Shown: positions 19,209 through 27,990 of the stretch, piece by piece
How positions within the stretch are numbered: position 1 is the first letter of the stretch
Layout: every line of letters begins with the position of its first letter
DNA from: Bradyrhizobium archetypum
Lineage (GTDB): Bacteria; Pseudomonadota; Alphaproteobacteria; Rhizobiales; Xanthobacteraceae
DNA length: 64,000 nt
Reading direction: 5' to 3'
Assembly (NCBI RefSeq): GCF_013114835.1
Contig: NZ_JAAVLW010000004.1
Location: forward strand, 372,001-436,000
Translations under genes and position numbers: made by a program
The notes under the pieces: generated by a model
The model's database searches: none
The model's input: only the letters and a program-made list of their open reading frames with translations
Told to the model about the DNA's origin: nothing

Positions 19209-21830
19209 CTACACTCGCTCCACAAAACTATCCACCACCTTTTTCTCGCCGGCCTTTTCGAACGCGATCGTCAGCTTGTTGCCGTCGATCTTCACGACGT
19301 GGCCGTAGCCGAACTTCTGATGAAACACGCGGTCGTCGAGCGAGAATTCCGAAACGGTGCCGGTGGATTTGGCAACCAACTCGCCTTCGATCACCAGCGG
19401 GCCGCGCTTGTTGCGCGAGAAGCCGCCTGAAAACGAGGACTGGCTTTCCTCGAAACCGCCGCGGGCCTGCCCGCCGCGGCCTGCCTGACCGCGATTGCGG
19501 TTGGCCTGGGCGCGCTGCCAGCCTGGCGTCGCATAGCTGGAGCCGAAGGATTCGACATTGTCGAAGCGCGAGGGGCCGTAGCCGCCGGCGCCGCCCCAGC
19601 CGGAGCCGCCTTTCGATTCGGTGATCTCGACATTGGCCGCCGGCAATTCGTCGAGGAAGCGCGACGGGATCGTGGTCGACCAGGTGCCGTGAATGCGCCG
19701 GTTGGTAGCGAAATAGAGTTTTGCGCGGCGGCGGGCGCGGGTCAGCCCGACATGGGCGAGGCGGCGCTCCTCTTCGAGACCGGCGCGGCCCTGTTCGTCG
19801 AGCGTGCGCTGGCTCGGAAACAGGCCCTCTTCCCAGCCGGGCAGGAAGACGTTGTCGAATTCAAGCCCCTTGGCCGAATGCAGCGTCATCAGCGACACCG
19901 CCTCGTCGCCGGCGTCGCCGTCGCGGTCCATCACCAGCGAGATGTGTTCGAGGAAGCCTTGCAGGTTCTCGAACTCCTCCATCGAGCGTACCAGTTCCTT
20001 CAGGTTGTCCAGCCGGCCCGCGGCGTCCGCCGAGCGGTCCTTCTGCCACATCTCGGTATAGCCGCTCTCGTCGAGCACGATTTCGGCGAGCTCGGTGTGC
20101 GCCGTCACCTCGCGCTGGGCGCGCCAGCGGTCGAATTGCAGGATGAGGTCGCGCAAGGCGCCGCGTGCCTTCGGCTTCAATTCATCGGTTTCGACCACCG
20201 CACGCGCCGCCTCGAACAACGGCATGCGGCGCTTGCGGGCATGGTCGTGCAGCAACTGCACGGTGGCGTCGCCGAGCCCGCGCTTCGGGACGTTGACGAT
20301 CCGCTCGAAAGCGAGATCGTCGGCGGGCGAATTGATCACGCGCAAATAGGCCAGCGCGTCTCGGATTTCGGCGCGCTCATAGAACCGCGGACCGCCGATC
20401 ACGCGATAGGGCAGGCCGAGCGTGACGAAGCGATCTTCGAACTCGCGCATCTGGAACGACGCCCGCACCAGGATCGCGATCTCGTTGAGGTTCTCGCCGG
20501 CCCGTTGCAGCTCCTCGATCTCTTCGCCGATGGCGCGGGCTTCCTCTTCCGAATCCCAGGAACCTGTGACCGTGACCTTCTCGCCGTCGACGTCTTCGGT
20601 GCGGAGCGTCTTGCCGAGCCGGCCCTCATTATGCGCGATGAGGTGCGAGGCGGCGGCGAGGATGTGGCCGGTGGAGCGGTAATTGCGCTCCAGGCGGATC
20701 ACCTTGGCGCCCGGAAAATCATGCTCGAAGCGCAGGATGTTGTCGACCTCCGCGCCGCGCCAGCCATAGATCGACTGGTCGTCGTCGCCGACGCAGCAGA
20801 TGTTTTTGGGTGGAGCGCTAGGCGCAGCGGCCGCTGCCGTCGTCATTCCGGGATGCGCTGAAAGCGCAGATCCGGAATCTCGAAGTGAATCCTCATTATC
20901 TCGAGATTCTTCGATGTGCAATTGCACATCGGAGTTCACGCCTTCGGCGTGCCCCGGAATGACGGCGGGTTCGATATCCCCCGGAATGATCGCCGACAGC
21001 GGCGCGCCCGGCCGCGACGGCGCCTGCGACAGCAGCCGCAGCCACAGATACTGCGCAACGTTGGTGTCCTGATATTCGTCGACCAGAATGAACTTGAAGC
21101 GGTTCTGGTATTGCCTGAGCACGTCAGGGTTTTCGCGGAACAGCCGGATGTTCTCCAGCAAGAGATCGCCGAAGTCGGCGGCGTTGAGAATCTTCAGCCG
21201 CTCCTGATAGCTGGCGTAGAGCTTGCCGCCCTTGCCATTGCCGAACATCGCGGCTTCGCCTGACGGCACCTGGCCGGGCGCCAGCCCACGGTTCTTCCAG
21301 CCGTCGATCAGGCCGGCCAGCATGCGCGCCGGCCAGCGCTTGTCGTCGATGTTCTCGGCCTGCAGCAATTGCTTCAAGAGCCGCACCTGATCGTCGACGT
21401 CGAGCACCGTGAAATTGGATTTGAGCTGCACCAGTTCGGCGTGGATGCGCAGGATGCGTCCGCCGATCGAGTGGAAGGTGCCGAGCCACGGCATGCCTTC
21501 GACGGCCTGCCCGAGCATCTGGCCGAGCCGCAGCTTCATCTCGCGCGCGGCCTTGTTGGTGAACGTCACCGACAGGATTTCATGCGGCCGGGCGCGGCCC
21601 TGGCTCAGGATGTGGGCGATGCGTGTGGTCAGCACGCGGGTCTTGCCGGTGCCGGCGCCCGCCAGCACCAGAACGGGCCCATCCAGCGTCTCGACCGCCT
21701 CGCGCTGCTCGGGATTGAGCCCGTTGAGATATTGCGGGCCGGCAGCCGCCCGCGCACGCGCGGCGATGCCGCCGGCCGCAGGCTGGTGCTCGGGAACGCT
21801 GTGAGGGGACAGTTTGCTCGGCTCGGTCAT
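19209..21830 (-). CDS. uvrD: UvrD/PcrA superfamily 1 DNA helicase with in-frame repeat insert
   Basis: 873 residues from the ATG at 21830 (GGGGAC upstream); an upstream ATG at 21887 would add 19 residues. It unwinds duplex DNA 3'-5' in repair. Motif I GAGTGKTRVLTTRIA, motif Ia VTFTNKAAREM, motif II VDEYQDTN, motif III GDDDQSIYGWRGA, motif IV LERNYRST and the late TLHSAKGLEFDNVFLPG are all intact. Between motifs II and III, at about residues 290-330, lies a translated palindromic repeat (20842-20963). The C-terminus has a Gly/Arg-rich linker and the PcrA-type terminal beta domain (VFHQKFGYGHVVKIDG). The symbol could equally be pcrA. Confidence 0.94.
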   Translation of the reverse strand: MTEPSKLSPHSVPEHQPAAGGIAARARAAAGPQYLNGLNPEQREAVETLDGPVLVLAGAGTGKTRVLTTRIAHILSQGRARPHEILSVTFTNKAAREMKLRLGQMLGQAVEGMPWLGTFHSIGGRILRIHAELVQLKSNFTVLDVDDQVRLLKQLLQAENIDDKRWPARMLAGLIDGWKNRGLAPGQVPSGEAAMFGNGKGGKLYASYQERLKILNAADFGDLLLENIRLFRENPDVLRQYQNRFKFILVDEYQDTNVAQYLWLRLLSQAPSRPGAPLSAIIPGDIEPAVIPGHAEGVNSDVQLHIEESRDNEDSLRDSGSALSAHPGMTTAAAAAPSAPPKNICCVGDDDQSIYGWRGAEVDNILRFEHDFPGAKVIRLERNYRSTGHILAAASHLIAHNEGRLGKTLRTEDVDGEKVTVTGSWDSEEEARAIGEEIEELQRAGENLNEIAILVRASFQMREFEDRFVTLGLPYRVIGGPRFYERAEIRDALAYLRVINSPADDLAFERIVNVPKRGLGDATVQLLHDHARKRRMPLFEAARAVVETDELKPKARGALRDLILQFDRWRAQREVTAHTELAEIVLDESGYTEMWQKDRSADAAGRLDNLKELVRSMEEFENLQGFLEHISLVMDRDGDAGDEAVSLMTLHSAKGLEFDNVFLPGWEEGLFPSQRTLDEQGRAGLEEERRLAHVGLTRARRRAKLYFATNRRIHGTWSTTIPSRFLDELPAANVEITESKGGSGWGGAGGYGPSRFDNVESFGSSYATPGWQRAQANRNRGQAGRGGQARGGFEESQSSFSGGFSRNKRGPLVIEGELVAKSTGTVSEFSLDDRVFHQKFGYGHVVKIDGNKLTIAFEKAGEKKVVDSFVERV
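20842..20963. repeat. palindromic dispersed repeat, copy 5, inside the uvrD reading frame
   Basis: Boxes GTCATTCCGGG and CCCCGGAATGAC, hairpins GCGCT-GAA-AGCGC and ACGCC-TTC-GGCGT, and an 18-bp perfect palindrome GATGTGCAATTGCACATC. The core is interrupted. It is read through without a stop on the uvrD strand and adds about 40 residues that start at VIPGHAEGVNSDVQLHIEES. A degenerate right end (CCCCCGGAATGAT) follows near 20977. Confidence 0.9.
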
Positions 21831-22118
21831 CGTCGAATCGTCTTGTCCCCACGATGGCACCGTGAGGCCGTAAAGGGGAGCCTTCATAGCAGGGATTGAG
21901 GGGCATATAGGGCCTGTTCGGCCATTTTGACAGGTTTATCCCGGCGCCTTTGCCGGCCTGATTTCGTGCGTGGATGGTGATTTTGTTCCGCTGAAACCGT
22001 CAAATTTCGCGATTCCGCCGTCCGGAACCAACATTACCGGCCTGGATTGGTCCTGCAGTCGATGCGCGACGCGACAGCCGCCGCCATCGAAAGAGCAACA
22101 GACAATCGAGGTCGTGTC

Positions 22119-22292
22119 ATGCTGAGCTGGGTGCTTACGTTCCTGATTATCGCGTTGATCGCGGGTGTTCTGGGCTTCGGCGGTATCGCCGGTGCCTCCG
22201 TCGAAATCGCGAAGGCGATCTTCTTTATCGCCGTGATCCTGTTTCTGGTCTCGGCCGTCGTGGGATTGGTGCGCGGACGTAGTAACGTCTAG
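22119..22292 (+). CDS. DUF1328 family small membrane protein
   Basis: 57 residues, two hydrophobic helices with the typical DUF1328 pattern: [25 protein letters not shown], then [28 protein letters not shown]. The ATG at 22119 was chosen over upstream in-frame codons because it starts the family's conserved N-terminus and has GAGG 6 bp upstream. Members are inner-membrane proteins often induced by stress; no function is established. Confidence 0.93.
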   Translation: MLSWVLTFLIIALIAGVLGFGGIAGASVEIAKAIFFIAVILFLVSAVVGLVRGRSNV

Positions 22293-22324
22293 CCGGGGGC
22301 GGCTAGCGCACAAGGCATAAGGAG

Positions 22325-22359
22325 TGGCGGCGACGGCCTGTCATGGGCTGTCGCCGCCA
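22325..22359. terminator. bidirectional terminator-like hairpin
   Basis: TGGCGGCGAC (22325-22334) pairs perfectly with GTCGCCGCCA (22350-22359), in the spacer between the converging DUF1328 and methyltransferase genes. There is no long T-run, so efficiency is uncertain. Confidence 0.6.
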
Positions 22360-22377
22360 AAGTTCGTTGGATTTTCG

Positions 22378-23220
22378 TCAGCGTTTGTTGATGACAATTT
22401 CCAGATATTCGCTCGGCAGCACCATGGTGCCGTCCTCGGCGCGGTTCATCGAGGCGATCAGCTTCAGGAGATCGTCGGCGAGCCGGCGCTGGTTGGTTTC
22501 GTCAAGCGCGGCAAAGGCTTTCAGCATGGGGCCGTAGTAGTTCCTGAACACGTCGAGAAAGTGCAACGGCGAGCGGTAGCGGAACATGAAGTGTCGCCGC
22601 TCGGCCTTGATCGAGGCTGCCGACGTTCCGAACATCTCCGTGATACGCGCCTGCGTTCCCCACAGCGCGGGCGATTTCGCGCCTGCGGGCGGCGGCAGAT
22701 ACTTGCCGAGCGTCTTGAACAACTGCCCGATAAAGCCTTCCGGTGTCCAGTTGGCCAGCCCGATCTTGCCGCCGCTCTTGCACACCCGCAAAAGTTCGGA
22801 AGCCGCACGATCCTGATCCGGCGTGAACATCACGCCGAAGGTCGAGAGCACAGCATCAAAAGTGGCGTCGCCGAAATCGAGCGCCTCTGCGTCCGCTTCC
22901 TTGAACTGGACCGACAGGCCCTCCGCTGTAGCGCGCGCCCGACCGCGGTCGAGCAGGCTCGGCACATAGTCGGTCGAGATCACCTCGCACCAGCGGCGTG
23001 CGGCGGCCAGCGTGGCATTGCCGTTGCCGGCGGCGACATCGAGCACCTTCTGGCCGGCCCGGAGGTCGAGCGCCTCGCACAGTTCTTCGCCGACGATCTG
23101 GAGCGTGGTGCCGACGACAGCATAGTCGCCGGACGACCAGGCGCCGTGCTGCTTGGTTTTCAGGGCGGAAAGGTCGATCTGGCCGGGTTGCAGGGTTTGA
23201 GCGGCGGCGGATGTGGCCAT
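22378..23220 (-). CDS. class I SAM-dependent methyltransferase (UbiE-like)
   Basis: 280 residues. SAM motif I VLDVAAGNGNATLAAARR, the acidic motif II ISTDYVPSLLDRG, motif III KEADAEALDFGDATFDAVLSTFGVMF and LLRVCKSGGKIGLANWTPEGF. This is the methyltransf_11/UbiE fold; the substrate is unknown. It is transcribed away from an AraC-type regulator gene, which may control it. Confidence 0.9.
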   Translation of the reverse strand: MATSAAAQTLQPGQIDLSALKTKQHGAWSSGDYAVVGTTLQIVGEELCEALDLRAGQKVLDVAAGNGNATLAAARRWCEVISTDYVPSLLDRGRARATAEGLSVQFKEADAEALDFGDATFDAVLSTFGVMFTPDQDRAASELLRVCKSGGKIGLANWTPEGFIGQLFKTLGKYLPPPAGAKSPALWGTQARITEMFGTSAASIKAERRHFMFRYRSPLHFLDVFRNYYGPMLKAFAALDETNQRRLADDLLKLIASMNRAEDGTMVLPSEYLEIVINKR

Positions 23221-23290
23221 GTTCTACTCCTTTGAGCGGGTGAATTTGCCGATTTCAGCGTGCTGCGGGCTTAGTCGCTAGGCCCGCCGG

Positions 23291-23321
23291 ATGCCTATCC
23301 AGTTCGCGACACGCCTATCCG
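23291..23321. promoter_or_regulatory. directly repeated motif between divergent methyltransferase and AraC genes
   Basis: Two direct copies of GCCTATCC(A/G)G, starting at 23293 and 23313, are spaced exactly 20 bp apart (about two helical turns). They lie between the divergent starts at 23220 and 23380. AraC-family proteins usually bind direct repeats on one face of DNA, so this is a candidate operator. Confidence 0.4.
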
Positions 23322-23379
23322 GAACGTGAACCTTTCCGCTGTTCCCAGGACACATCACCAGGGGCCTTCGGAGTTGCGG

Positions 23380-24915
23380 ATGATTGCTGGCCAGAACGTT
23401 TCATCGGCGTCGTCGGCGCTGCCCCGCGGTGTCAGGCGTGCGTTGGATGCGATGCGTGCCAATGTCGGCCACAATTGGCGCCTGACTGAGCTCGCTGCTA
23501 TTGCCGGCGTTTCCGCCCGCACCCTGCAACGCCAGTTTCTTAGTTTTGTCGGCAAGACCCCGCGCACGATGCTTCGCGAGATCGGGCTCGAATGCGCCCG
23601 CCGCGAACTGTTGCAGGGCTGCCCGGCCATCAAGATCATGGACGTGGCGCTGCGCTGCGGCTTTCCGCATTTCGGACGGTTCTCGGCCGCGTACCGCCGC
23701 CGCTATGGCGAAACCCCGTCGCAGACGTTGAAGCGGCAGGCGGCCCTTACAGACGCGCTCGGCGCGATGCCTTCGCTGTTTGTGCCGGCGCGAGAGCGGC
23801 TGACGATTGCGTTCGGGCCGATCGAGGCCGCAACGGAAAATCTGGCGCTTGCGGCTGATATTGCCGACGATCTCGTTACCGTACTCACCCGCGCCGGAAT
23901 CGCGGTCGCCACCCGGTCGATGGCGGCGCGATACCATCTGGGCGGGGCGATCCGGGGAGCGGGTGCGCAAACGCACCTGACCATTCGGCTGATCGACACC
24001 GAAACGGGCGGCCAGCTCTGGGCCTATCGCGCTGACGGCGTGCGGCGCGATGATGCTGCAACGGCGGAACATCTGGCGGCCAGGATCGCGGCGGCGCTGC
24101 AGCCCTGCCTGCGACTGGCGGAGATCGACCGCGCGCTGCGAATGCCGGCGAGCTGTCTCGGCGCGCAGGATCTGGCGCTCCGGGCGATGCCGGGCGTTCT
24201 CTCGCTCGATGCATGCGGCAATGCGCGTGCGCTGGAATTGCTGGAGCGCGCGCTGGATCATGACCCGGACCATCCGCTCGCCACCGCGTTGGCCGCCTGG
24301 GCGCATATCCAGCGCGTGGTCTATCATTTCACCCACACGCCGCAGGAAGAGCGCGCCCGCAGCCTCGAACTCGCCCACAAGGCAAGGGCGCTGCGCGGCG
24401 ACGCCACCGTGCTGGCGGTTCTCGGCAACGCGCTGTCGCTGCTCAACGAGTTCGATACCGCCGATCTCGTCACCCGCAAGGCGCTGGCGATGGATGGCGG
24501 ATCGGCCTGGGCGTGGAGCCGCAGCGGATGGATCGACGTCTACAAGGGTGATCCGCAATCCGCGATCGAGCGTTTCAAGATCGCGCTTGATCTCGCGCCG
24601 CATGATCCATTGGCCTTCAACAGCATGGTCGGGATCGGCTGTGCGCTTTTCACCGCCGGCCAGTACGCCGAAGGTGCGCATTGGCAGGAGCGCGCGCTCA
24701 CCGAGCATCCGTCGGCGAGCTGGGTCCATCGCACGCTGTGCCCGGCCTATGTTCTTGCCGGAAAAGGGCCGCAGGCGCGCCGCAGCCTCGGCGCGCTGCG
24801 CCAGCACTATCCCGATCTCACCGTGTCGGAAGTCGAGCGCGGCATGCCGCCGCTACCGCCAAGCCAATGCAACCTGGTGGTCGGTGCGCTGCAGGAGGCC
24901 GGGCTGCCGGTCTGA
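23380..24915 (+). CDS. AraC-family regulator with TolB-like and TPR C-terminus
   Basis: 511 residues from the ATG at 23380, preceded by CGGAG; a GTG at 23326 would add 18. The first about 110 residues hold the two-helix-turn-helix AraC domain (LTELAAIAGVSARTLQRQF; IMDVALRCGFPHFGRFSAAYRRRYGETP). Then comes a region like the one behind adenylate-cyclase/CadC regulators (FGPIEAATENLALAADIADDLVTVLTRAGI...YHLGGAIRG...LIDTETGGQLWAYRADG), followed by TPR-like helices to the end. The DNA-binding domain at the N-terminus is the reverse of classical AraC order. No membrane helix is visible, so it should be cytoplasmic. Confidence 0.85.
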   Translation: MIAGQNVSSASSALPRGVRRALDAMRANVGHNWRLTELAAIAGVSARTLQRQFLSFVGKTPRTMLREIGLECARRELLQGCPAIKIMDVALRCGFPHFGRFSAAYRRRYGETPSQTLKRQAALTDALGAMPSLFVPARERLTIAFGPIEAATENLALAADIADDLVTVLTRAGIAVATRSMAARYHLGGAIRGAGAQTHLTIRLIDTETGGQLWAYRADGVRRDDAATAEHLAARIAAALQPCLRLAEIDRALRMPASCLGAQDLALRAMPGVLSLDACGNARALELLERALDHDPDHPLATALAAWAHIQRVVYHFTHTPQEERARSLELAHKARALRGDATVLAVLGNALSLLNEFDTADLVTRKALAMDGGSAWAWSRSGWIDVYKGDPQSAIERFKIALDLAPHDPLAFNSMVGIGCALFTAGQYAEGAHWQERALTEHPSASWVHRTLCPAYVLAGKGPQARRSLGALRQHYPDLTVSEVERGMPPLPPSQCNLVVGALQEAGLPV

Positions 24916-24923
24916 TTGCCTCG

Positions 24924-25451
24924 CTATTTCTGGGGCATCGCGACCTTGCGGCCGATTCCCACGGGCCGCGGCACCGCTGCGTGGGAAGCTGTCACCTGCT
25001 CGATGCGCGCGCGAATGTCCGGCGGGAAGGGCGCAACCTTCCGCGCCTTCATGTCCATGTGCAGTGTCATGTTTTCCGAAGTGGCGGAGAGCCATCCCTC
25101 GGTCGCGTGGCGCAGTTCCTCGAACGTATGCAGCCGCTTCTCATCGTTACCTAACAGATAAACCGCGATCTGAACGGGATCGCCGAGATGAATCTCGCGC
25201 AGATAGCGCACATGGGCTTCGGCGGTGAAGGTCGAGCAGTGGCGCGCCTTCATGTAGGCCGGCCCGATGCCGAGCTGCAGCCACATTTCGTCGATCGCGC
25301 GGTCCATCATCACGTTGTAATAGGCCATGTTGAGGTGGCCGTTATAGTCGATCCATTGCGGCTCGATCTGCATCACCGAGGATATGAACGGGGCCGGCGG
25401 CAGCGGCATTTTCTTCAGGTTTTCCCCGGCGGCAGCAGCGGTCGTCATCAT
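24924..25451 (-). CDS. 4HBT hotdog-fold acyl-CoA thioesterase
   Basis: 175 residues from the ATG at 25451; a GTG at 25502 would add 17. It has the hotdog fold of the 4HBT family: WIDYNGHLNMAYYNVMMDRAIDEMW, with the Asp-Tyr-Asn-Gly-His motif near the active site, then FTAEAHVRYLREIHLGDPVQI and a partner strand RLHTFEEL. This form is close to the thioesterases found with carnitine/betainyl-CoA catabolism, but no such genes are nearby. It is divergent from the dehydrogenase gene at 25532. Confidence 0.88.
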   Translation of the reverse strand: MMTTAAAAGENLKKMPLPPAPFISSVMQIEPQWIDYNGHLNMAYYNVMMDRAIDEMWLQLGIGPAYMKARHCSTFTAEAHVRYLREIHLGDPVQIAVYLLGNDEKRLHTFEELRHATEGWLSATSENMTLHMDMKARKVAPFPPDIRARIEQVTASHAAVPRPVGIGRKVAMPQK

Positions 25452-25531
25452 TGATCCCGTGGTTGTTTTAGTGCTCTTGACCCCCTTTATAACCTTTGCC
25501 ACGGTCCGCTCAAATTCAGGAGGAATTTGGC

Positions 25532-26950
25532 GTGGCGACGACGATATCGGGTAGTGTGAGGCGGCCGGAACCGCAGGCTCTGGCCAGCGCGGTCGAGGCG
25601 CTGGCAGCGCGATTTGGCAACCGGCTGATCACCTCGCAGGCGGTGCGCGAGCAGCACGCCCATACCACCACTTGGCTGCCGACGCAGCCGCCGGATGCCG
25701 TGGTGATGGCGCAGGAAACCGCCGACATCCAGGACGTGGTGCGGATTTGCGCCAGGCACGGCGTTCCCGTGATTGCCTTCGGCACCGGCACCTCGCTGGA
25801 GGGCCAGGTCAACGCCCCGGCCGGCGGCGTCTGCATCGACCTGCGCGACATGAACCAGGTTCTCGAAGTCCATGCCGAGGACCTGGATTGCGTGATCCAG
25901 CCCGGCGTCACCCGCAAGGCGCTGAACGAGCATCTTCGCGACCAGGGATTGTTCTTCCCGATCGATCCTGGCGCCGATGCCTCGCTCGGCGGCATGACCT
26001 CGACGCGGGCCTCCGGCACCAATGCGGTGCGCTATGGCACCATGCGCGAGAACGTGCTGGCGCTCAAAGTGGTGCGCGGCGACGGCGAGATCATCACCAC
26101 CGGCACGCGGGCGAAGAAATCCGCTGCTGGCTACGACCTGACGCATCTGTTTGTCGGCGCCGAGGGCACGCTCGGCATTATCTCCGAACTTACCATCAAG
26201 CTGCGCGGCATTCCCGAGACGATCGCGGCCGCGGCCTGCTCGTTCGAGACTGTGCGCGGCGCCTGCCAGGCCACGATCCTGGCCATCCAGACCGGCATTC
26301 CGCTGGCGCGGATCGAACTGCTCAATGCCGAACAGGTGCGTGCCTGCAACGCCTATTCGAAGCTGACGTTGCCGGAGACGCCGCTATTGCTTCTGGAATT
26401 CCACGGCAGCGAGATCGAGGTGGCCGAGCAGTCGAAGAATTTCGGCGAGATCGCCAGGGAATGCGGCGGCGGCGATTTCACCTGGACCACCAAGCCGGAG
26501 GACCGCACCAAGCTGTGGCAGGCGCGGCACGACGCCTATTGGTCGGTCAAGGCGCTGCGCCCCGGCGCGGGCGTGGTGGCGACCGACGTCTGCGTGCCGA
26601 TCTCAAGGCTCGCGGATTGCGTCACCGAGACCGAGGACGATCTGAAACAGCTCAATCTGCTGTCGCCGATCGTCGGCCATGTCGGCGACGGCAATTTCCA
26701 TTGCTCGCTGGTCTGCGATGTCGACAACAAGGAAGAAATGGCGCGCGGCGAGGAATTCATGCATCGCCTGGTCGAGCGGGCGCAGGCGATGGGCGGCACC
26801 TGTACCGGCGAGCACGGCATCGGGCAGGGCAAGCAGAAATACCTCGAGGCCGAGCTTGGCGTCGAGGCAATCGACGCCATGCGTGCGCTGAAGCAGGCGC
26901 TCGATCCGCAGAACATTTTCAATCCCGGCAAGATCGTGCCGGTGGGGTAG
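25532..26950 (+). CDS. FAD-binding D-lactate/glycolate dehydrogenase
   Basis: 472 residues from the GTG at 25532, which has a perfect AGGAGG 8 bp upstream (25518-25523). The PCMH FAD domain is marked by VPVIAFGTGTSLEGQVNAPAGG, IDPGADASLGGMTSTRASGTNAVRYGTM and GAEGTLGIISELTIKL. The FAD-oxidase C-terminal domain holds GHVGDGNFHCSLV and the closing GEHGIGQGKQKYLEAELG. This is the DLD/GlcD family, which oxidises 2-hydroxyacids and passes electrons to cytochromes or quinones. Substrate choice cannot be fixed from sequence. Confidence 0.93.
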   Translation: MATTISGSVRRPEPQALASAVEALAARFGNRLITSQAVREQHAHTTTWLPTQPPDAVVMAQETADIQDVVRICARHGVPVIAFGTGTSLEGQVNAPAGGVCIDLRDMNQVLEVHAEDLDCVIQPGVTRKALNEHLRDQGLFFPIDPGADASLGGMTSTRASGTNAVRYGTMRENVLALKVVRGDGEIITTGTRAKKSAAGYDLTHLFVGAEGTLGIISELTIKLRGIPETIAAAACSFETVRGACQATILAIQTGIPLARIELLNAEQVRACNAYSKLTLPETPLLLLEFHGSEIEVAEQSKNFGEIARECGGGDFTWTTKPEDRTKLWQARHDAYWSVKALRPGAGVVATDVCVPISRLADCVTETEDDLKQLNLLSPIVGHVGDGNFHCSLVCDVDNKEEMARGEEFMHRLVERAQAMGGTCTGEHGIGQGKQKYLEAELGVEAIDAMRALKQALDPQNIFNPGKIVPVG

Positions 26951-26982
26951 AGGATCGGAGCGACGTCGGCGGCGACGCGCCT

Positions 26983-27930
26983 TCATTGAAGGGACGTTGT
27001 TGCCGCTTCCTTGACAACCCAATCAACAAACAGTGCGACACGCCTGTCATTTGCGAGCGCGGCAGGCCAGCGGATGACGTGCGTCTTGCTCGACGTCATA
27101 TCCCAGTTTGACGCCACGACGCGGCAAAGTTGCTTTTCCGCGAGGGCATCATGAACGAGCAAAGACCTGGCTAGAACGACGCCGCTACCCTGCAAGGCGG
27201 CAGCGAGTGCCGTACCGAGATTATCGAAGCGAAGCCCGCCCCGAACGGGAGCCATGACGCCCAGTCGTTCGAACCACACCGGCCACGACCATTCCGCGCC
27301 GTCGTTCCGGCCAACAAGGCCCTTGTGCAGTATTGGTAAGGTGCCGAGCACATGCGGTTCTCGCAATGGCCGCCCGCGCGGCAGCAGCGACGGGATCGCG
27401 ACCGGGAAAACCATCTCGTCGAACAGCAAGCGCTGGGTCGACGTGGCGCGCGCGCCAGCTTTCGGAATCCATCGGATCTGCACGTCGAGATCGAGGGCGC
27501 GCGCTTGAACATCGCTTTCAATGATGCACAGTTCGATCGCAATATCGGGATATGCGGACGCAAACGCCGTCAGACGCCGCGCCAGCCAGTAGTTCGCAAG
27601 CGCGGAGCCCAGTCCGATCTTGAGTGTCTGGGGCCGCACCGACGCACGCGAGCGGGCGCGCAGCTCGGCCATCTCGTCAAGTATCCGCCCGAGTCCCTCG
27701 GCTAGGGTGACGCCAGCCGCGGTAGGCAACAGGCCGCCTCCGGTACGATCAAGCAACCGCGCGCCGACAAAGCTCTCGAGTTTCTTCAGTCGATGGCTGA
27801 TCGCGCTCTGTGTGAGCCCCAATTCACCGGCTGCGAGCGTCATGCTGCGATGACGCAACGCCGCGTCGAACGCAATCAGGCCATCAAAAGGGGGAAGAGC
27901 ACGCACGCCAGCACTATGAAGCATATTCAT
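26983..27930 (-). CDS. LysR-family transcriptional regulator
   Basis: 315 residues from the ATG at 27930 (a second ATG lies 6 bp on). The N-terminal winged helix-turn-helix is clear: FDAALRHRSMTLAAGELGLTQSAISHRLKKLESFVGARLLDRTGGGLLPTAAG. The substrate-binding domain follows from about residue 100. It is GcvA/AmpR-like in its N-terminus (PPFDGLIAFDAALRH). It is divergent from an MFS exporter gene with 60 bp between starts, the usual layout for a LysR protein controlling its neighbour. Confidence 0.93.
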   Translation of the reverse strand: MNMLHSAGVRALPPFDGLIAFDAALRHRSMTLAAGELGLTQSAISHRLKKLESFVGARLLDRTGGGLLPTAAGVTLAEGLGRILDEMAELRARSRASVRPQTLKIGLGSALANYWLARRLTAFASAYPDIAIELCIIESDVQARALDLDVQIRWIPKAGARATSTQRLLFDEMVFPVAIPSLLPRGRPLREPHVLGTLPILHKGLVGRNDGAEWSWPVWFERLGVMAPVRGGLRFDNLGTALAAALQGSGVVLARSLLVHDALAEKQLCRVVASNWDMTSSKTHVIRWPAALANDRRVALFVDWVVKEAATTSLQ

Positions 27931-27990
27931 GGCGATGTGAACAATTGGCGTTGGCAAAAAGCGGCCATTCAAGACACGAGTAGCCGCACG

